DNA of 64,000 nt from Chondrosia reniformis (GCA_947172415.1 OX359197.1:4030001-4094000), one strand, 5' to 3'; counted from the first letter of the stretch, positions 23,820 to 34,997 are shown. The notes: generated by a model from the letters alone, not told the origin. Translations and numbers: made by a program.

Positions 23820-24030
23820 GAAAAAATGAGTCTGTGTCCTGTTAGACAAGCAACTGCTAAAAGAAAAGGTCCTCAAAAGAAAAACTGTAAAATTCTATTG
23901 TATATGTAGACAAATAGAACAAGTGTCTCAAGTAATGATTAGCTGCTCCAGTTGTAAGAAGTGGTTTCATGCCACATGTGTGCAAGTACAAGCCAGAAAG
24001 AAGAATAAACCTTGGATTTGTCCTCTGTGG
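23820..24030 (+). pseudogene. PHD-finger remnant
   Basis: The frame reads CICRQIEQVSQVMISCSSC, then KKWFHATCVQ, then WICPLW and a stop at 24028-24030. This is a PHD finger with the diagnostic C-x-C, C-x2-C, WFH-x3-C arrangement. The last cysteine of the usual CPLC is Trp (TGG). Upstream is a basic stretch (QATAKRKGPQKK-like). No start codon. Probably the C-terminal finger of a transposon ORF. Confidence 0.6.
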
Positions 24031-24284
24031 TAACTATTTTTGTAGACATGCATTTATATATACCTGTATCTACTATAATTCTCACAATAGTGCGGTCCCT
24101 TTATTAAAGCGAGTTGCTTGTATAGTATGGAATCGCGAAATTCATGATAACTTATTCGGTGCATGTGACAATGACAACGTTCTTGGGCTTCAGCTGCTTT
24201 GTCCTGGAACTCTTCCCCATAAGGCTTGCCAGTCACAGCCAACCACTAATAAAGCACGACGTTTTGACAGCGACTTTTAGGGTG

Positions 24285-24435
24285 TCAAAAGATGCAGTTT
24301 TGTAGTCACTGAAGAAGACCCTCGGGTCGAAATGTCTGATGATCAAGAACAAAGTCATACTTTGTGCAAAGATTGGCAATTGAGTAAGGATTCCTCCTAA
24401 CTTATCTTTGGAAAAGGTCATCTTTCGACTTTTAG
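24285..24435 (+). repeat. Dispersed repeat, second copy of the 2581-2779 family
   Basis: Contains CACTGAAGAAGACCC followed by GGGTCGAAATGTCTG and, further on, CATCTTTCGACTTTTAGAG. The same two words occur in the 2.6-kb copy, with the second in inverted relation. Confidence 0.6.
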
Positions 24436-24436
24436 A

Positions 24437-24745
24437 GTTTTGGAATATCAGAATTTAATATACAATTAGGGATGTGTGAAGCTAATACTTGTTGTCAGCA
24501 TTCACAGACATCTATAAAGCATGTCCACTGAGAAATTGAAAATTTGGTGGATATATACCTATACTTTGCCCCATGTCTCATCATAAATTGAGTTGGAATA
24601 TAAGAATTTAATATATATACAATTAGGACGGTAACTCGGTTAAATGGAAAGATGTGAAGCTAATACTTGGTGTCAGCATTCATAGACATCTATGAAGCAT
24701 GTCCAATTTGAAATTGGCATTTTGATGGATACTTCCATTTTGCCT
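24437..24745 (+). repeat. Tandem duplication, two units of about 155 bp
   Basis: Unit 1 (24437-24590) and unit 2 (24593-24745) share GTTGGAATAT/TTTTGGAATAT, AGAATTTAATAT, GATGTGAAGCTAATACTTG, GTCAGCATTCA and AAGCATGTCCA. Unit 2 has a 20-bp insertion (ACGGTAACTCGGTTAAATGG). No coding content. Confidence 0.88.
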
Positions 24746-25676
24746 TATAAGTTGTGAAATAGGTTGGCCCGTTTTGAAGTGGGTGACCTGCTTCGAAATG
24801 GGTTAGGTTGGGAAGCGGGTCATTACATATACAAGGTTACGAACAGGAAGTTATACGTTAACAAAATTTCTGAAAACAATATAAGGACACCTATGGTACT
24901 CCAATAATACGTTCATGATAATAGAGAACACTTTGTAACATTCCTTTCTTGTTTCTGTGCTTTTTGTGCCATCCCTACATCTTCACTATTTTTGTAGAAA
25001 ATGTTAATTGAAGCATTAGCTATGTATGTCTTGCTTGTAGGATTCTTGCATAGCTAATGCTTCATGGTGTAACACCCCTTTCTTGTTTCTGTACTTTTTG
25101 TTGCCATCCCTACGTCTTCACTATTTTTGTAGAAAATGTTTATTGTAACCTACTTTCTGTACTTTTTATGGAGCAACAACTAGGAGTATTTGGTTTCGCA
25201 ATCTTCGACTGAATATGATTTTTTTGAGGCCTTGACTCAGGGGCCATGAAAACTCAACAATAGCGTTATCGCTCTCACTTCTACAAAAGAATACAGTTCG
25301 GAAAATGTAGAGTATTTTCCCTTAGGAAGTAGCCCGAAGGCTTATTTTTATTTATTTTTATTTACAGCGGGCGAAGAAGATGAAGATGAAGAAATCGAAA
25401 ATGGGAGATTTCAAAGTTCATTAATTTGCCAACGGAACGCGGACTATTTTGACTATTGAACTATTTTTTTCTGTAAATTCTTCTTAAAACTCCATTATAT
25501 TTTAACATTTAAGGAGTTATATTCTTATATAATTCTTATTATTAGAAAAAAAATTAATAAGGACCTCCTTAAAACGATAAAATAGTTATTTCGACCCTTA
25601 AATTCTTCTTAAAACTTTTTGCAATTCCTTATTTTATACTCTTTTTGAGAGGAAGTAAACTATAAGGACCTAATTA

Positions 25677-26150
25677 TAAGGAGTATACTTTAACAGAAGC
25701 TTCTTATTTCTTCTAAAATTACAAAACCTTCTTATTTAATACTTATTTAAATAATATCTAAAATATAAGAACTTTACTATAAGGAATAGAAGCTTCTTAT
25801 TTTCTTCTAAAATTACAAAACCTTCTTATTTAATACTTATCTAAATAATATCTAAAATATAAGAACCTAACTATAAGGAATAGAAGCTTCTTATTTTCTT
25901 CTAAAATTAAAAAATCTTCTTATTTAATACTTATTTAAATAATATCTAAAATATAAGAACCTAACTATAAGGAATAGAAGCTTCTTATTTCTTCTACCAC
26001 CTTCTTATTAAATACTTATTTAAATAATATCTAAAATATAAGAACCTAACTATAAGGAATAGAAGTTTTTTGTTTCTTCAAAAATGACACCACCTTCTTA
26101 TTTAATGCTTATTTAAATGACATCTAAAATATAAGAACCTAACTTATAAT
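25677..26150. repeat. Left subterminal array, about 94-bp units
   Basis: About five tandem units share TATAAGGAATAGAAGCTTCT, AAACCTTCTTATTTAATACT and AATAATATCTAAAATATAAG. Unit starts at about 25677, 25781, 25875, 25969 and 26054 (spacing 104, 94, 94, 85). Composition is extremely AT-rich. The outermost part (25550-25575) holds the palindromic word AAGGACCTCCTT. Confidence 0.9.
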
Positions 26151-26159
26151 TTATAATAA

Positions 26160-26975
26160 TGATTGTTAGATAGATTATACACTGACTCAATGCATGGGAC
26201 AGGCAAAACCTGTTTCGCCCAATCCCTATTATTGCTATACGTACTAGATTGCTGTAAGTTATTTAGTTAATTCGACATTGTTCCGCCCATATCTGTTGTG
26301 AACGTTCGTTGCGTTTATCATTTTGGATTTTGCATAGATTTAGTTTAGCAGTGCATTTGGGAGTGTCATATGTAAAGTGTACCTAGCTGTAAATAAAATA
26401 GAAGTTACCAGCCTACCCATGACGTTGTAGAGGGTTGGATTGAAATACTCCTTGACTTTTAAGATATAGCATTGAAATTCATTTCGGCCACGAAACGTAT
26501 ATACGGTGCTAAAACATGCTTCTCTTTTAGTATCAAACACTTTAGGTAGTAGGTACGAAATCAGACTCAGTTCTATATGCTTTTGAATGTACCTGATTAG
26601 TTTGTGTACAGATTACATCTACATTTGTGTACACATTCAATGAGGCCTTACAAGTTACAACTTCTATTTCAACTATATTTTTAATGTTACATGTGCCCTA
26701 AAGTCCTATAATGGGTTGGCCATGTGCTATTAAGGATAGAGTTGACTTCAAATTATCCATCCCTGATGTTTTGCTCTTGCGGATATTTTTTTTCTGAAGC
26801 CATACACACTCACAAATGTAAAGAAGAGAAATGACTTAAATTGTGTGGTTACATGACATATTGTAAGGAACTGATGGCAAAACTATCTTCATATAACCAC
26901 AACTATATTAAAAAATATCGAAGCCAGGTATGTACGTACAATGGAAGCTTCAAACAAATGGTATGGAGGTAACAA
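26160..26975. other. Transposon interior, no confident gene
   Basis: Between the left array and the last transposase exon. A minus-strand stretch at 26540-26340 (ACFSTVYTFRGRNEFQCYI, LKVKEYFNPTLYNVM) is open and could be a further 3' exon or UTR of the transposase gene. I could not find a supported splice junction for it. Confidence 0.35.
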
Positions 26976-26978
26976 TGA

Positions 26979-29900
26979 TTATATGTTTAAGGGTAAGGTC
27001 AAAATCCAAAGAGATCCTTCCTCTTTGGCCACACATAAGGGTTTAATTAAGTTATTTTGTGGAATAATAATACTTGATTCATGTAATCTTTCAACTTCAA
27101 ACAGGTTTGATTCTTTGTCTTTTTTTCCACTGAATACGTCAATCTTGGCTAAATTTGTTGCTTCATTCTGTAATGTATGCTCAAAGAGTAGTTTTATTTG
27201 ACCCACTTTGATGCTGACCCCATGGTAGAAGCATACAAAGCTGGAGTCTATCCTTCCCTCTGTGGGTAATGTAAACACTAGTCTTCTTCCAGTCTGAGCC
27301 TTCATTCTCTGAATCTTCAAATGACTAGTGATCTCATGTGGAATATGATCTATTTTATACAGATAAAAATATAAGTACATCCATTTTATATAATCAGCTT
27401 GATTAAATACCTAAATGACTTTTGATTTTTGTCTTGTAGAAGCTTTCAATAAATCCATGTCTAGATCTCCCTCAAGAGTAGAATGTTGCTTTTGAATGGT
27501 TCTGGTATACAGGTCTTGTGATGGAGCACCAGCTGAAGACTGCTCGGCAGTACTAGTGTTGACCAACTTTTTAAACTGGCACCATTCATAAATCTATGTA
27601 CATATATGAATCACCATATAAATTATAAGATTACACATATACGTATGTATACGGTACAAATTATTGAAACATGAACGTTCCACGCCAGTCGAACGTTCAG
27701 GTTTTAATAATTTGTACCGTATATAGCATGTAATTACAAAAATGTTGCATGTTCGCAATTATATGTATAGTACATTTGAATACAGACATGTGATTGTAAG
27801 ACCAGCTCTTACTCTGTATGTCTCCATGATTCCAATTTCAGGGGATGATCTTTTTAGTGCCCTCCTACTAATCCAAGAGTTAAACCTTTCATAGGGGTAC
27901 ATCCAAGTACAATATACCGGGCCAAACATTCGGAGACCTTCAATACAATGTCGCAAAATGTGCATTGTAATATCCTGCACATAAAAAACAAACAATTAAA
28001 TAATAAATAGTTTTATAAACAATGTATCCATTGTATTAGGGAGGTACTTACCATAATTGATACAGGAAAATGATGTCCCATGCAGGAAAGACTCTTCTTC
28101 AACTGAAGATCTAGCTTGTTAAGGTCACTTTCTGTATGGCCATGTGCAACTAACTGTTCCAGTGTGTCGAGGAAATGAAAGAGTGTAGTTTGCTGTTCAC
28201 ATCCGTTTACTCCTCTCAGGCAAAACTTTAAAATTCTTTCAGTAGCAAGCTGTATTAAATTAAATATTTGATTTAATAGACTTTGCAATCTTTGTCAAGT
28301 GCATAATACACATACTTCTTTCCAATCATGACTTTTCAGTGCTTTGGAGTGCGTAAATGGGGTAATAGGCATATAATTGAGGTTAGCGGGAATAATAATA
28401 CTCTGAGCACGCTTGTCAGCTAATTGGACTTGCTCACGGCTCATACAAAATGGTAGCTTGCCATCTGCAGCATGATCACCTGACAATCTCTTCAAGATTA
28501 CTTCTGTTTCAACAACTTTTTTAATTGCTGTTTCATCTGCTGTTATAAGCTTTATGATTTTCTCTACTACATCCTTAACAGTATGCATTGCATCCGGAAA
28601 CACCTGTAACATTATATACTTTAGGTCTTAATTTACTAACTATAAATATAAACTCACTTGTCTTTGAGGATCATGATTTTCAAGTTTCATTAATGAGTAT
28701 GACCCCTTACAACCTGTTGCCTTTAACACTGCCCTATACTCCCCTTTTGTCTTTGCCTTGTCAGCTGCGGTATGGTATTTCTGCTGTACTTCGAATTCCT
28801 TTGAAGTAGGCTGGTAGTTATCATTTCCTAAGTACACCATTTTATTCAATGATTTCGTATATGTTCCTATATATATACATAAGAAAGGTGAAATATATAT
28901 ATAGATATATACATATAGATATATGAATGTCAAATGTACATAATGTACATAAACAACTTTGGTCTACATACCTTTCAAACCACACCACAGACATCCTTGG
29001 TAGGCTCCTGATCCTGAAGCATTCATAACTTTCCCGATACCCGGATAATCCAATACATAATTAATAATATTACTTTTCAAGGCAAATTCCTCCTTCAAAT
29101 ATCCATCATACAGTATCATGGAATTCATGGATAGCAGTTCATCAACTACTACCTCTAGGAATGGGCTAAGATTGGCTACTTCACGACAGTCGTTTCCGGG
29201 AATAATACCTAAGAGTAACATATTCCCATGGTGATACCTTATCTGTCGTGGTAGATTCAGGAGAGTTAGTACAATCGGCCACATTGAGTACTGAACCTTA
29301 TTGTGGGAGAAGGGATTGACTCCATCTGTGCACATACTAAATGATAGTCCCCTTGGGTCTCCTTTAAAGTATTCATCTTCACTGTAAAACATTTGCCAAA
29401 GGTTGGTCTGGTGTATATCATAAATCTTGGCATTGCTATCAGTTTCCTGGGTTGACATATGACTTTGTATAAGTCTACTCATTTCTGGTGACTTAAACCA
29501 TCGCTTAATTCTATCTTGAAGGGGTAGGTAATAAAATTTCCTTCCTCCTCTTTCAGCCCCACATTTCAGACAGTGTGTAGCATTTATGTGCTCCCCCTTG
29601 AATATTGTGCAATCATTTGAGCATACATCATATATAATTGGCTGGACAAGCTCACAATTAATCAATCTCAAGGCCTTTGTGTATGTATCAGGTAGACTAT
29701 TTTGAACAGGTAGAATTTGAAGAGCTTGCATCTGCAGCATGTCAGAGAGGGCGTCCTTGCTTAATGAAGGGTGCTTGTAAAACCAGGAAAAATACTGCAG
29801 AAGGTATCATAGACCATGACTGTTGAACCTGTAAATAAGGGCAATGTCTGGATGGTGTAGGCATCAGTTTGGAAGTCATTGTCATTATCTTCAAAATTGT

Positions 29901-30230
29901 CTGCAGAAGTCTTTTCGTCTTGATTAATCTCTAATATACCTAAAAACATTGTGTATAGAATACCATGTAGTACATGTATTCTGTATTTTCATTTTAGGTA
30001 TATCTGTTAATGTAAACATGGTTGTCCCTGAACTAAATATATCCTAAATAACTGTACAGATAGCTGTTCTTACCACAAAGAGCAGCAGTCTCACTGGGAG
30101 TATTCATTGATATCGTTGGTCTGATGCCGAATTTCTGCTGATGCGAACGTCTAACGTGTCTAGACACCATTTTAGTTCCTTTGCATACAGCACATGGGCA
30201 TAAGACCTTCTTCTCGGTTAGTTCGTTCAT
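26979..30230 (-). CDS. En/Spm-like (TNP2 family) transposase, spliced
   Basis: Exons I can place: 30230-30074 (start; Cys/His-rich CPCAVCKGTKMVSRHVRRSH), 29939 to about 29790, about 29794-28972, 28866-28658, 28603-28316, 28249-28052, 27974-27813, about 27590-27410 and a last piece ending at 26979. Five consecutive junctions (28972/28866 through 27813/27590) keep frame with GT-AG. Motifs: LCSNDCTIF-type DVCSNDC, THCLKCGAERGG, MCTDGVNPFSHNKVQYSMWP (likely first catalytic Asp), VLDYPGIG (second Asp), GAYQGCLWCGLKG, PDAMHTVKDVVEKI, and the DUF4218-like GPVYCTWMYPYERFNSWI. The C-terminal GQIKLLFEHTLQNEATNLAK also fits the family. Oddities: a frame change near 29790-29800 and an in-frame TAG ending the 27.4-kb exon before the last piece. 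It may therefore be freshly disabled, or I have misread two junctions. Confidence 0.8.
27649..27722. repeat. 31-bp imperfect hairpin in a transposase intron
   Basis: Arms ATACGGTACAAATTATTGAA.. (27649-27679) and its near-complement ending AATTTGTACCGTAT (27692-27722) differ at two or three positions; the loop is about 12 nt. It lies between the 27813 donor and the 27590 exon. Confidence 0.85.
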
Positions 30231-30468
30231 CCCGCAGCTGTAGGCACGAAAATATATTAGCGCACTAGTTCGCGGGCCTGAATAGTGAATTTAGGTCTCC
30301 CTGGAAACCTCATTAAGGTACGTGTTTTGTCTGTACGTCGAAGTCACAGCAAGCCTACGCGTTGGTATTGAAATGGACATAGATATTACTCCTTCGCAAG
30401 CCAAGACTATAATTGCATTACTTCAAAACGTTATTGCAAGCTCTACTACTGCAACCGTAACGGTACTA

Positions 30469-30760
30469 CCGTAATTCGGGAAATTTCCGTTGTTAAAATA
30501 TTTTCGTGGTTGGCTGAAACCACAAAAATTTATCACACGAAATATTTTTAACAACGAATAATAACACGTTGTACAATCTACGCATATGTAAACGCAACAC
30601 AGCTGAGCGCGGCCAAAATGGCTATACTGTGATACCTGCAGCGCAAGGACGGTTTACTGGACCCAAAGGGCTCACTTTCGTCCGAAGTACCAGCAGCAAC
30701 AATCGCTCGTGCGACATAGACCACGAAAATATTTTAACACGAAAATTTCCCGAACTACGG
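30469..30760. mobile_element. MITE with long terminal inverted repeats
   Basis: Left end CCGTAATTCGGGAAATTTCC followed by TTAAAATATTTTCGTGG. The right end is its reverse complement, with a few differences, ending CCCGAACTACGG. Arms are about 42 bp, TA on both flanks. A second inverted pair (AATATTTTCGTGG/CACGAAATATTTTTAAC) lies just inside the left arm. No ORF. It sits upstream of the transposase start. Confidence 0.85.
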
Positions 30761-30853
30761 TATATACATTTATTATAATATATGTATTCAAGTGTATTGG
30801 TTAATTGCTATTATTTATATTCCATGGCCAGTATAGTATATGTTCCTTTTTAG

Positions 30854-31245
30854 GGGCTGCCTGTGGCAGCCCCTTCTATTGTTTTCATAACGCGATTTAT
30901 GTATGGCTTCATGTTACGGATATATATATATATATAATACGAATTCATACGCAACTATTATAACACATTTTATACGTCGATAGATGTATAATACGAGTTC
31001 ATACGCAACTATTGTAACACTTAATTTATACGTCAATACATCGTTTTGCAAATGGCGGCGTTCAGGAAGCTTTAGTTAACGAAGCTTTTCTGTCGCTATT
31101 TATAATTTTCAGGACACTTAAGCGTCCTTAATCGTTAGGATTAAGAATAGTATATCAAAGCCCAACGATGCGGCCAAGTAGTTCGAGTAAATTCGAGGGG
31201 CGGCAGCCCCACGAGTTTTTAAACTCGAACTACTTGTTTAAATTT
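30854..31245 (+). repeat. F1 dispersed repeat, copy 2 (most complete)
   Basis: Starts with the hairpin GGGGCTGCC-TGT-GGCAGCCCC (30854-30874). It continues TATTGTTTTCATAACGCGAT, GGCTTCATGTTACGGAT, ATACGAGTTCATACGCAACT, TTTTGCAAATGGCGGCGTTC and GACACTTAAGCGTCCTTAAT. It ends in a second hairpin, AAGTAGTTCGAGT .. ACTCGAACTACTT, with an inner GGGGC/GCCCC pair. Hairpins at both ends with no TIR is the family's signature. Confidence 0.88.
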
Positions 31246-32400
31246 AAATAATGTTATATATGTAGACACATATTCCCTTATATCGGTATAGCGTGTACAT
31301 ACATGAGCGTTTTGTTAAACCTGTAAGAGATTAATATTATAGAGACTACTGATTTACAAAGCGTATACGAGGCGTAATATTCCTTAACATAAATATTTTT
31401 TATATGTATAACTATTTTGTATAATGTAATAAGTCGTAAACAAAAACGGTTGCCCTACCAAAGTTATAGCTGTTTATATATCTATAGCTGTTTGACCAAA
31501 TCCATTGTTTCATTTCATACATTTACGTACGTATAGTATGTAGGGCGTGGCTTCTATATTCGGACACCATGTAATTTCGGACGCCTATTCTCAGTGGCAA
31601 AGCATTCAATGTTCTTCCTTTTTTGCTCACATAATAAGTAGACTGACCCTAGATGGTGTACCAAGTTTGGCCCAGAAATAGCGTCCCGACTAGAAGTTAT
31701 CGACCAAAGTTCAAAGTGACCGAAAATATATATTTTCGGACGAAAGTCATGTATTTCCGGACAGTAGCTCATAAACTTTGAAGCAAGCACAGTCGCCGAC
31801 TTTTAGTTGCTCTAATGATAGATATACTCAAAGGCTACTACAAGGAGAAGATTCAGATTCAACCGTTTTGAGGTGACAGAGGAGACTTGTTTTGATTAGG
31901 CGCTCTGGGGTCATCTAAAATCGGACACCATCTGCTACTAATTTCGACATTCTTGGGCTGTAAATAGCTTAGGTATCCACTTTGTAGCTTCTAATGTCTT
32001 TAACAAGGCTAGTTCAAACTAAATATCAGTAATAGCAACCAACAGAGTCATTTTATCTTAGTGTACCACCGACCTTCCTGAATTTTCACACTTTTAATCT
32101 ATGCACAAGTGGGATTAGGTATTTTACTAGGTTAATACCCATTTTTACATTTAACAGTGTCAAATAAGCTTTAGTTAACATCCAAATAATGCCTAGAATA
32201 CAACTGAATGCTACATTAGTCCTAGAAGTTCATTTTAACACCACTAGCTTCAGTTATTTTCATTTTTTGAAGAAAAGGTGTCCTATTGAGCCTTTTCAGC
32301 TGTTTTTTGTATGAACAAAATTCTGAATAGCTATTATTTAAGATTTTACCGAATGTACTATATGAATGACTTCATATTGTGTTATATTTTACTGTTAATT
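31246..32400. other. Between the divergent transposon genes, no gene placed
   Basis: Contains three scattered TTCGGACACCAT/ATCGGACACCAT-like words (31557, 31737, 31923), possibly from an old repeat. The first exon and promoter of the plus-strand gene should lie here, but I cannot identify a start codon with a supported splice. Confidence 0.4.
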
Positions 32401-32406
32401 TTTAAG

Positions 32407-33831
32407 GAAAAATCAAAGTTGAAAGGCTGCACTCAAAAATTGCAACTACAATCAAACACAGTGACTGCTGATCATGCAGGAGTGAGTAGTTACATATGTA
32501 CATATTATGCAAATTGCAACTTTTGCCTTCATAATTATATAGATATAATTAATAAGCGACATATATATATTTTTATATACAATGTAAAGACCTAGCTACA
32601 TAAATGTATTCATTAGGTAATGTACGTATAATAAAGTATATAGTTATAACTATGACTTTTTAATGTCACAAAAGTTTCTGGAGCCAGAAGTCATGCAATC
32701 AAAACTGCCTGGTGATAATAGCCACAGGGAATATACAGCCATTGAACTAATGGAAAAGAGGAAAAACTCTGGAAATAATCAAGCCAAGTCTTACTTCAAT
32801 GTACGTTTAAAGGTAGCAACTTTAAAAAGGCAAAAACTAGTACATTAGTTACACATACAGTTTTATAAGAAAAAAGAAAAACTACATATATGTCTAATTA
32901 CAAGAAGTTTAGTTTAAAAAGTTAATAATTATCAAGTTATAGGAAAAAAGAAATAAAAATCCATGGGCTACATAATATAGTATTGTAAAAGGAAAATAAA
33001 TAGGCTGCATAATAATATATATGGTATTGTAAAAGTGATTCTGTGTGGTCTAGAAGATGCCTAGAATACCTACTGTTAATGTGTTGCTATTGATATATAT
33101 ATTATAGTACTTACTAAGAGAAGCTTGCAAAAATGCAGGAGTATGGCAGATTCCACCAGAGGCCAAGAATATTCTTGCAACCAAGTGGAAAGAAATTATG
33201 GACCAAGTTTGTGTTACATCTAGTGCAATAGATTTGTGAATTCTGTATTATACAATATATATCTCTAGATACTTCTGACTCTACCTCAACTATGTAACCA
33301 CCAAGTTGAGGTTCACAAAAGAATCATCGATGCACTGCAAAACAGAAGGTATTTGGTAAGATGCAAATCAAAGCGACTTAAGAAAATTGAGGGTGAGCCT
33401 TTGGAGGATGCCTTAATTGCTATTGCAACTGATCAACAATTGCAAGTAGATCCAGAAATCATTATCAGAAGTGATGATCTACTTTCAGGGTGAGTATACA
33501 TCCACATGTATGTACATATTATTGTTAGTTTTAATGTATATTCCACTGAATTTGTGTGAACACTTTAATTTATAACATTATATATTATATTTGTGTTAAT
33601 ATATTTTTACAGTACTAAGGTACATGTCTTTAATGATGGAGTGATTGTAGCTATTGGCATATACCTGTGTTCATTGGACAATGGTAAGTGCATATGCATG
33701 TTTATATATTAGCTCTATATGATGAAATGATAATTATTGTTACATATCTTCTGTAGATACCCTTGGAATATTTTCTGAGGTTTCCCTGATATCTTTAAAA
33801 CACTCAACATCTTGCAGTAAGGCACAGCTGA
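32407..33831 (+). CDS. Spliced transposon-borne gene of unknown function
   Basis: Exons: 32407-32481, 32675-32800, 33108-33206, 33269-33489, 33613-33683 and 33757 onward, all with AG and GT borders. The first three introns are phase 0, then phase 2, then phase 1, and the frame stays open throughout. The translation includes FLEPEVMQSKLPGD, EYTAIELMEKRKNSG, YLLREACKNAGVWQIPPEAK, LPQLCNHQVEVHKRIIDALQ, DALIAIATDQQLQVDPE, VHVFNDGVIVAIGIYLCSL and TLGIFSEVSLISLKHS. It has basic and mixed helical stretches, no signal peptide or membrane segment, and no family that I recognise. It lies divergent to the transposase inside the same element, so it may be an accessory (TnpA-like) protein by position only. 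The 5' start is unplaced and the 3' end runs into the ATT microsatellite. Confidence 0.6.
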
Positions 33832-33848
33832 TTATTATTATTATTATA

Positions 33849-33947
<99 letters not shown>
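33831..33947. repeat. (ATT)n microsatellite, about 39 units
   Basis: Almost perfect ATT run, interrupted once by ATATATT at about 33846. It starts directly in the last readable exon of the unknown gene and gives an isoleucine-only shadow frame on the minus strand. Confidence 0.97.
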
Positions 33948-34059
33948 GTATTCGTGCCAGCATGTTACTATATTAAACAAATTTGAACACCAGAGAAAAA
34001 GAAGAAAAAAAGTAAAAATCAAGTATATTATGAGTAGGATTTAAGGGTGTGGCAAAATA

Positions 34060-34340
34060 AGGATGTACAAATATAAGGATGTAACTGAATTAATAAATAA
34101 GGAGGTCCTTATATTTTATAAGGTTCCAAAATAAGGGTATACTTAAAACAAGGAGGTCCTTATAAATAGGAATATAAGGACATAAAAATAAGGATACAAA
34201 GAATAAGGATACTTTTGACATAAGGAGGTCCTTATAAATAGGAATATAAGGACATAAAAAAATAAGGATACAAAAAATAAGGATATTTTTGACATAAGGA
34301 GGTCCTTATAAGTGCAATTTTAAGTAACATTTAAGGTTAA
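34060..34340. repeat. Right subterminal array, about 73-bp units
   Basis: Four copies of AAGGAGGTCCTTAT at about 34099, 34150, 34222 and 34296, separated by AATAAGGATAC and GGAATATAAGGACAT. The palindrome AAGGAGGTCCTT is the reverse complement of the single AAGGACCTCCTT at the left end. This is the expected layout of transposase-binding subterminal repeats, by inference. Confidence 0.88.
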
Positions 34341-34562
34341 AATGTCCTTATTAAATACTTTAAATATAAGACGTTTTTAAGCATGTTTTATCTGACAGTG
34401 TTGCTTTCAAGCCTAATTTATAGTGTGGCTGTTCTATATTTAACTCTACATAGTCTAGTTTCGGCGATTGTTAGCCTATTTCGAAATTTCGCTGCTATAC
34501 CAATGTAGAGGGAAAACGGAACAACCAGTACCATCCCTACATAGAGAGCAACCGTACTCTCT

Positions 34563-34997
34563 GATATTCGTTGAGAAACAGTGGCCGAATTTGCATTTAG
34601 GCGAATTTCCGTTTTTACTCTGGTTCTCCATATAATAGAAAAGCTAATTTAAGCTTCTACACGGATGCTGGTCGCTGTAATCTTTAATCAATGAGCGATT
34701 AATAGGTAGCTGAAACAGTCGAGTCCCCTTTGGCGGAAGCACTGATTGGCTGACCTCATTTAATACCTCGTCACATATAGTGTGTATGTACACACTTAAA
34801 CTTCGATGCATCCATTTGGAAGGGTACTTTGTAATTTCTGGGGCTGTTTTTCTTGGTGATCGAGTGACGTAGGTCAGTTTATCGGATTTAACTCCCTAAC
34901 TTTCAGCTACACACACATATATATTTTACTTTACGCTTGTATCAGCAGAAAAACGATACTTGGTCGTGTAGTAGACGGATCCTAATTGCTCGGTAAG
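34563..34997 (+). promoter_or_regulatory. Presumed promoter and 5' UTR of the Calx-beta gene
   Basis: No ORF. Lies between the end of copy B and the start codon. There are TATATA words at 34918-34923 but no convincing core-promoter set. The start context TAAGATGG has A at -3 and G at +4. Copy B ends only 435 bp upstream, so the transposon lies within or next to the promoter. Confidence 0.4.

Larger units (their letters stand above)
25441..34399. mobile_element. En/Spm (CACTA)-like transposon, about 8.96 kb, two divergent genes
   Basis: Bounded by loss of homology to copy A at GGAACGCG/GACTATTTTG on the left and CTGACAGTG/TTGCTTTC on the right. The right end read inward is CACTGTCAG, a CACTA/G-type terminus. 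The left reads (G)ACTATTTTG, a weaker match. AAGGACCTCCTT (left, about 25560) and AAGGAGGTCCTT (right, four times) are inverted subterminal motifs inside TA-rich arrays at both ends, as in CACTA elements. It carries a TNP2-type transposase (minus, 27-30.2 kb) and a spliced unknown gene (plus, 32.4-33.8 kb). Two smaller elements (30469-30760, 30854-31245) are nested between the genes. Confidence 0.7.
24937..34562 (-). mobile_element. Hairpin-ended element, copy B, split by an En/Spm-like insertion
   Basis: The left part (24937-25440) is the reverse complement of copy A's right two-thirds. It includes two direct copies of the CCATCCCTAC-containing hairpin arm (24937-25007, 25070-25145) and the TTGAGGCCTTGACTC word. 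The right part (about 34400-34562) is the reverse complement of copy A's left end, finishing at ACCGTACTCTCTG. Aligned on copy A, the two parts meet at GGTACACG/GTCGCTTCC, where copy B instead has about 8.96 kb of foreign DNA. Confidence 0.75.

Noticed and set aside
26941-27201. 86-codon plus-strand ORF
   Set aside because: Shadow of the last transposase piece, whose minus-strand reading matches the TNP2 tail.
30854-31245. Helitron end (3' hairpin)
   Set aside because: No CTRR 3' terminus after the hairpin and no TC 5' start. A 5' hairpin is also unexpected for Helitrons.
33804-34022. 72-codon ORF, mostly isoleucine
   Set aside because: Translation of the (ATT)n microsatellite.
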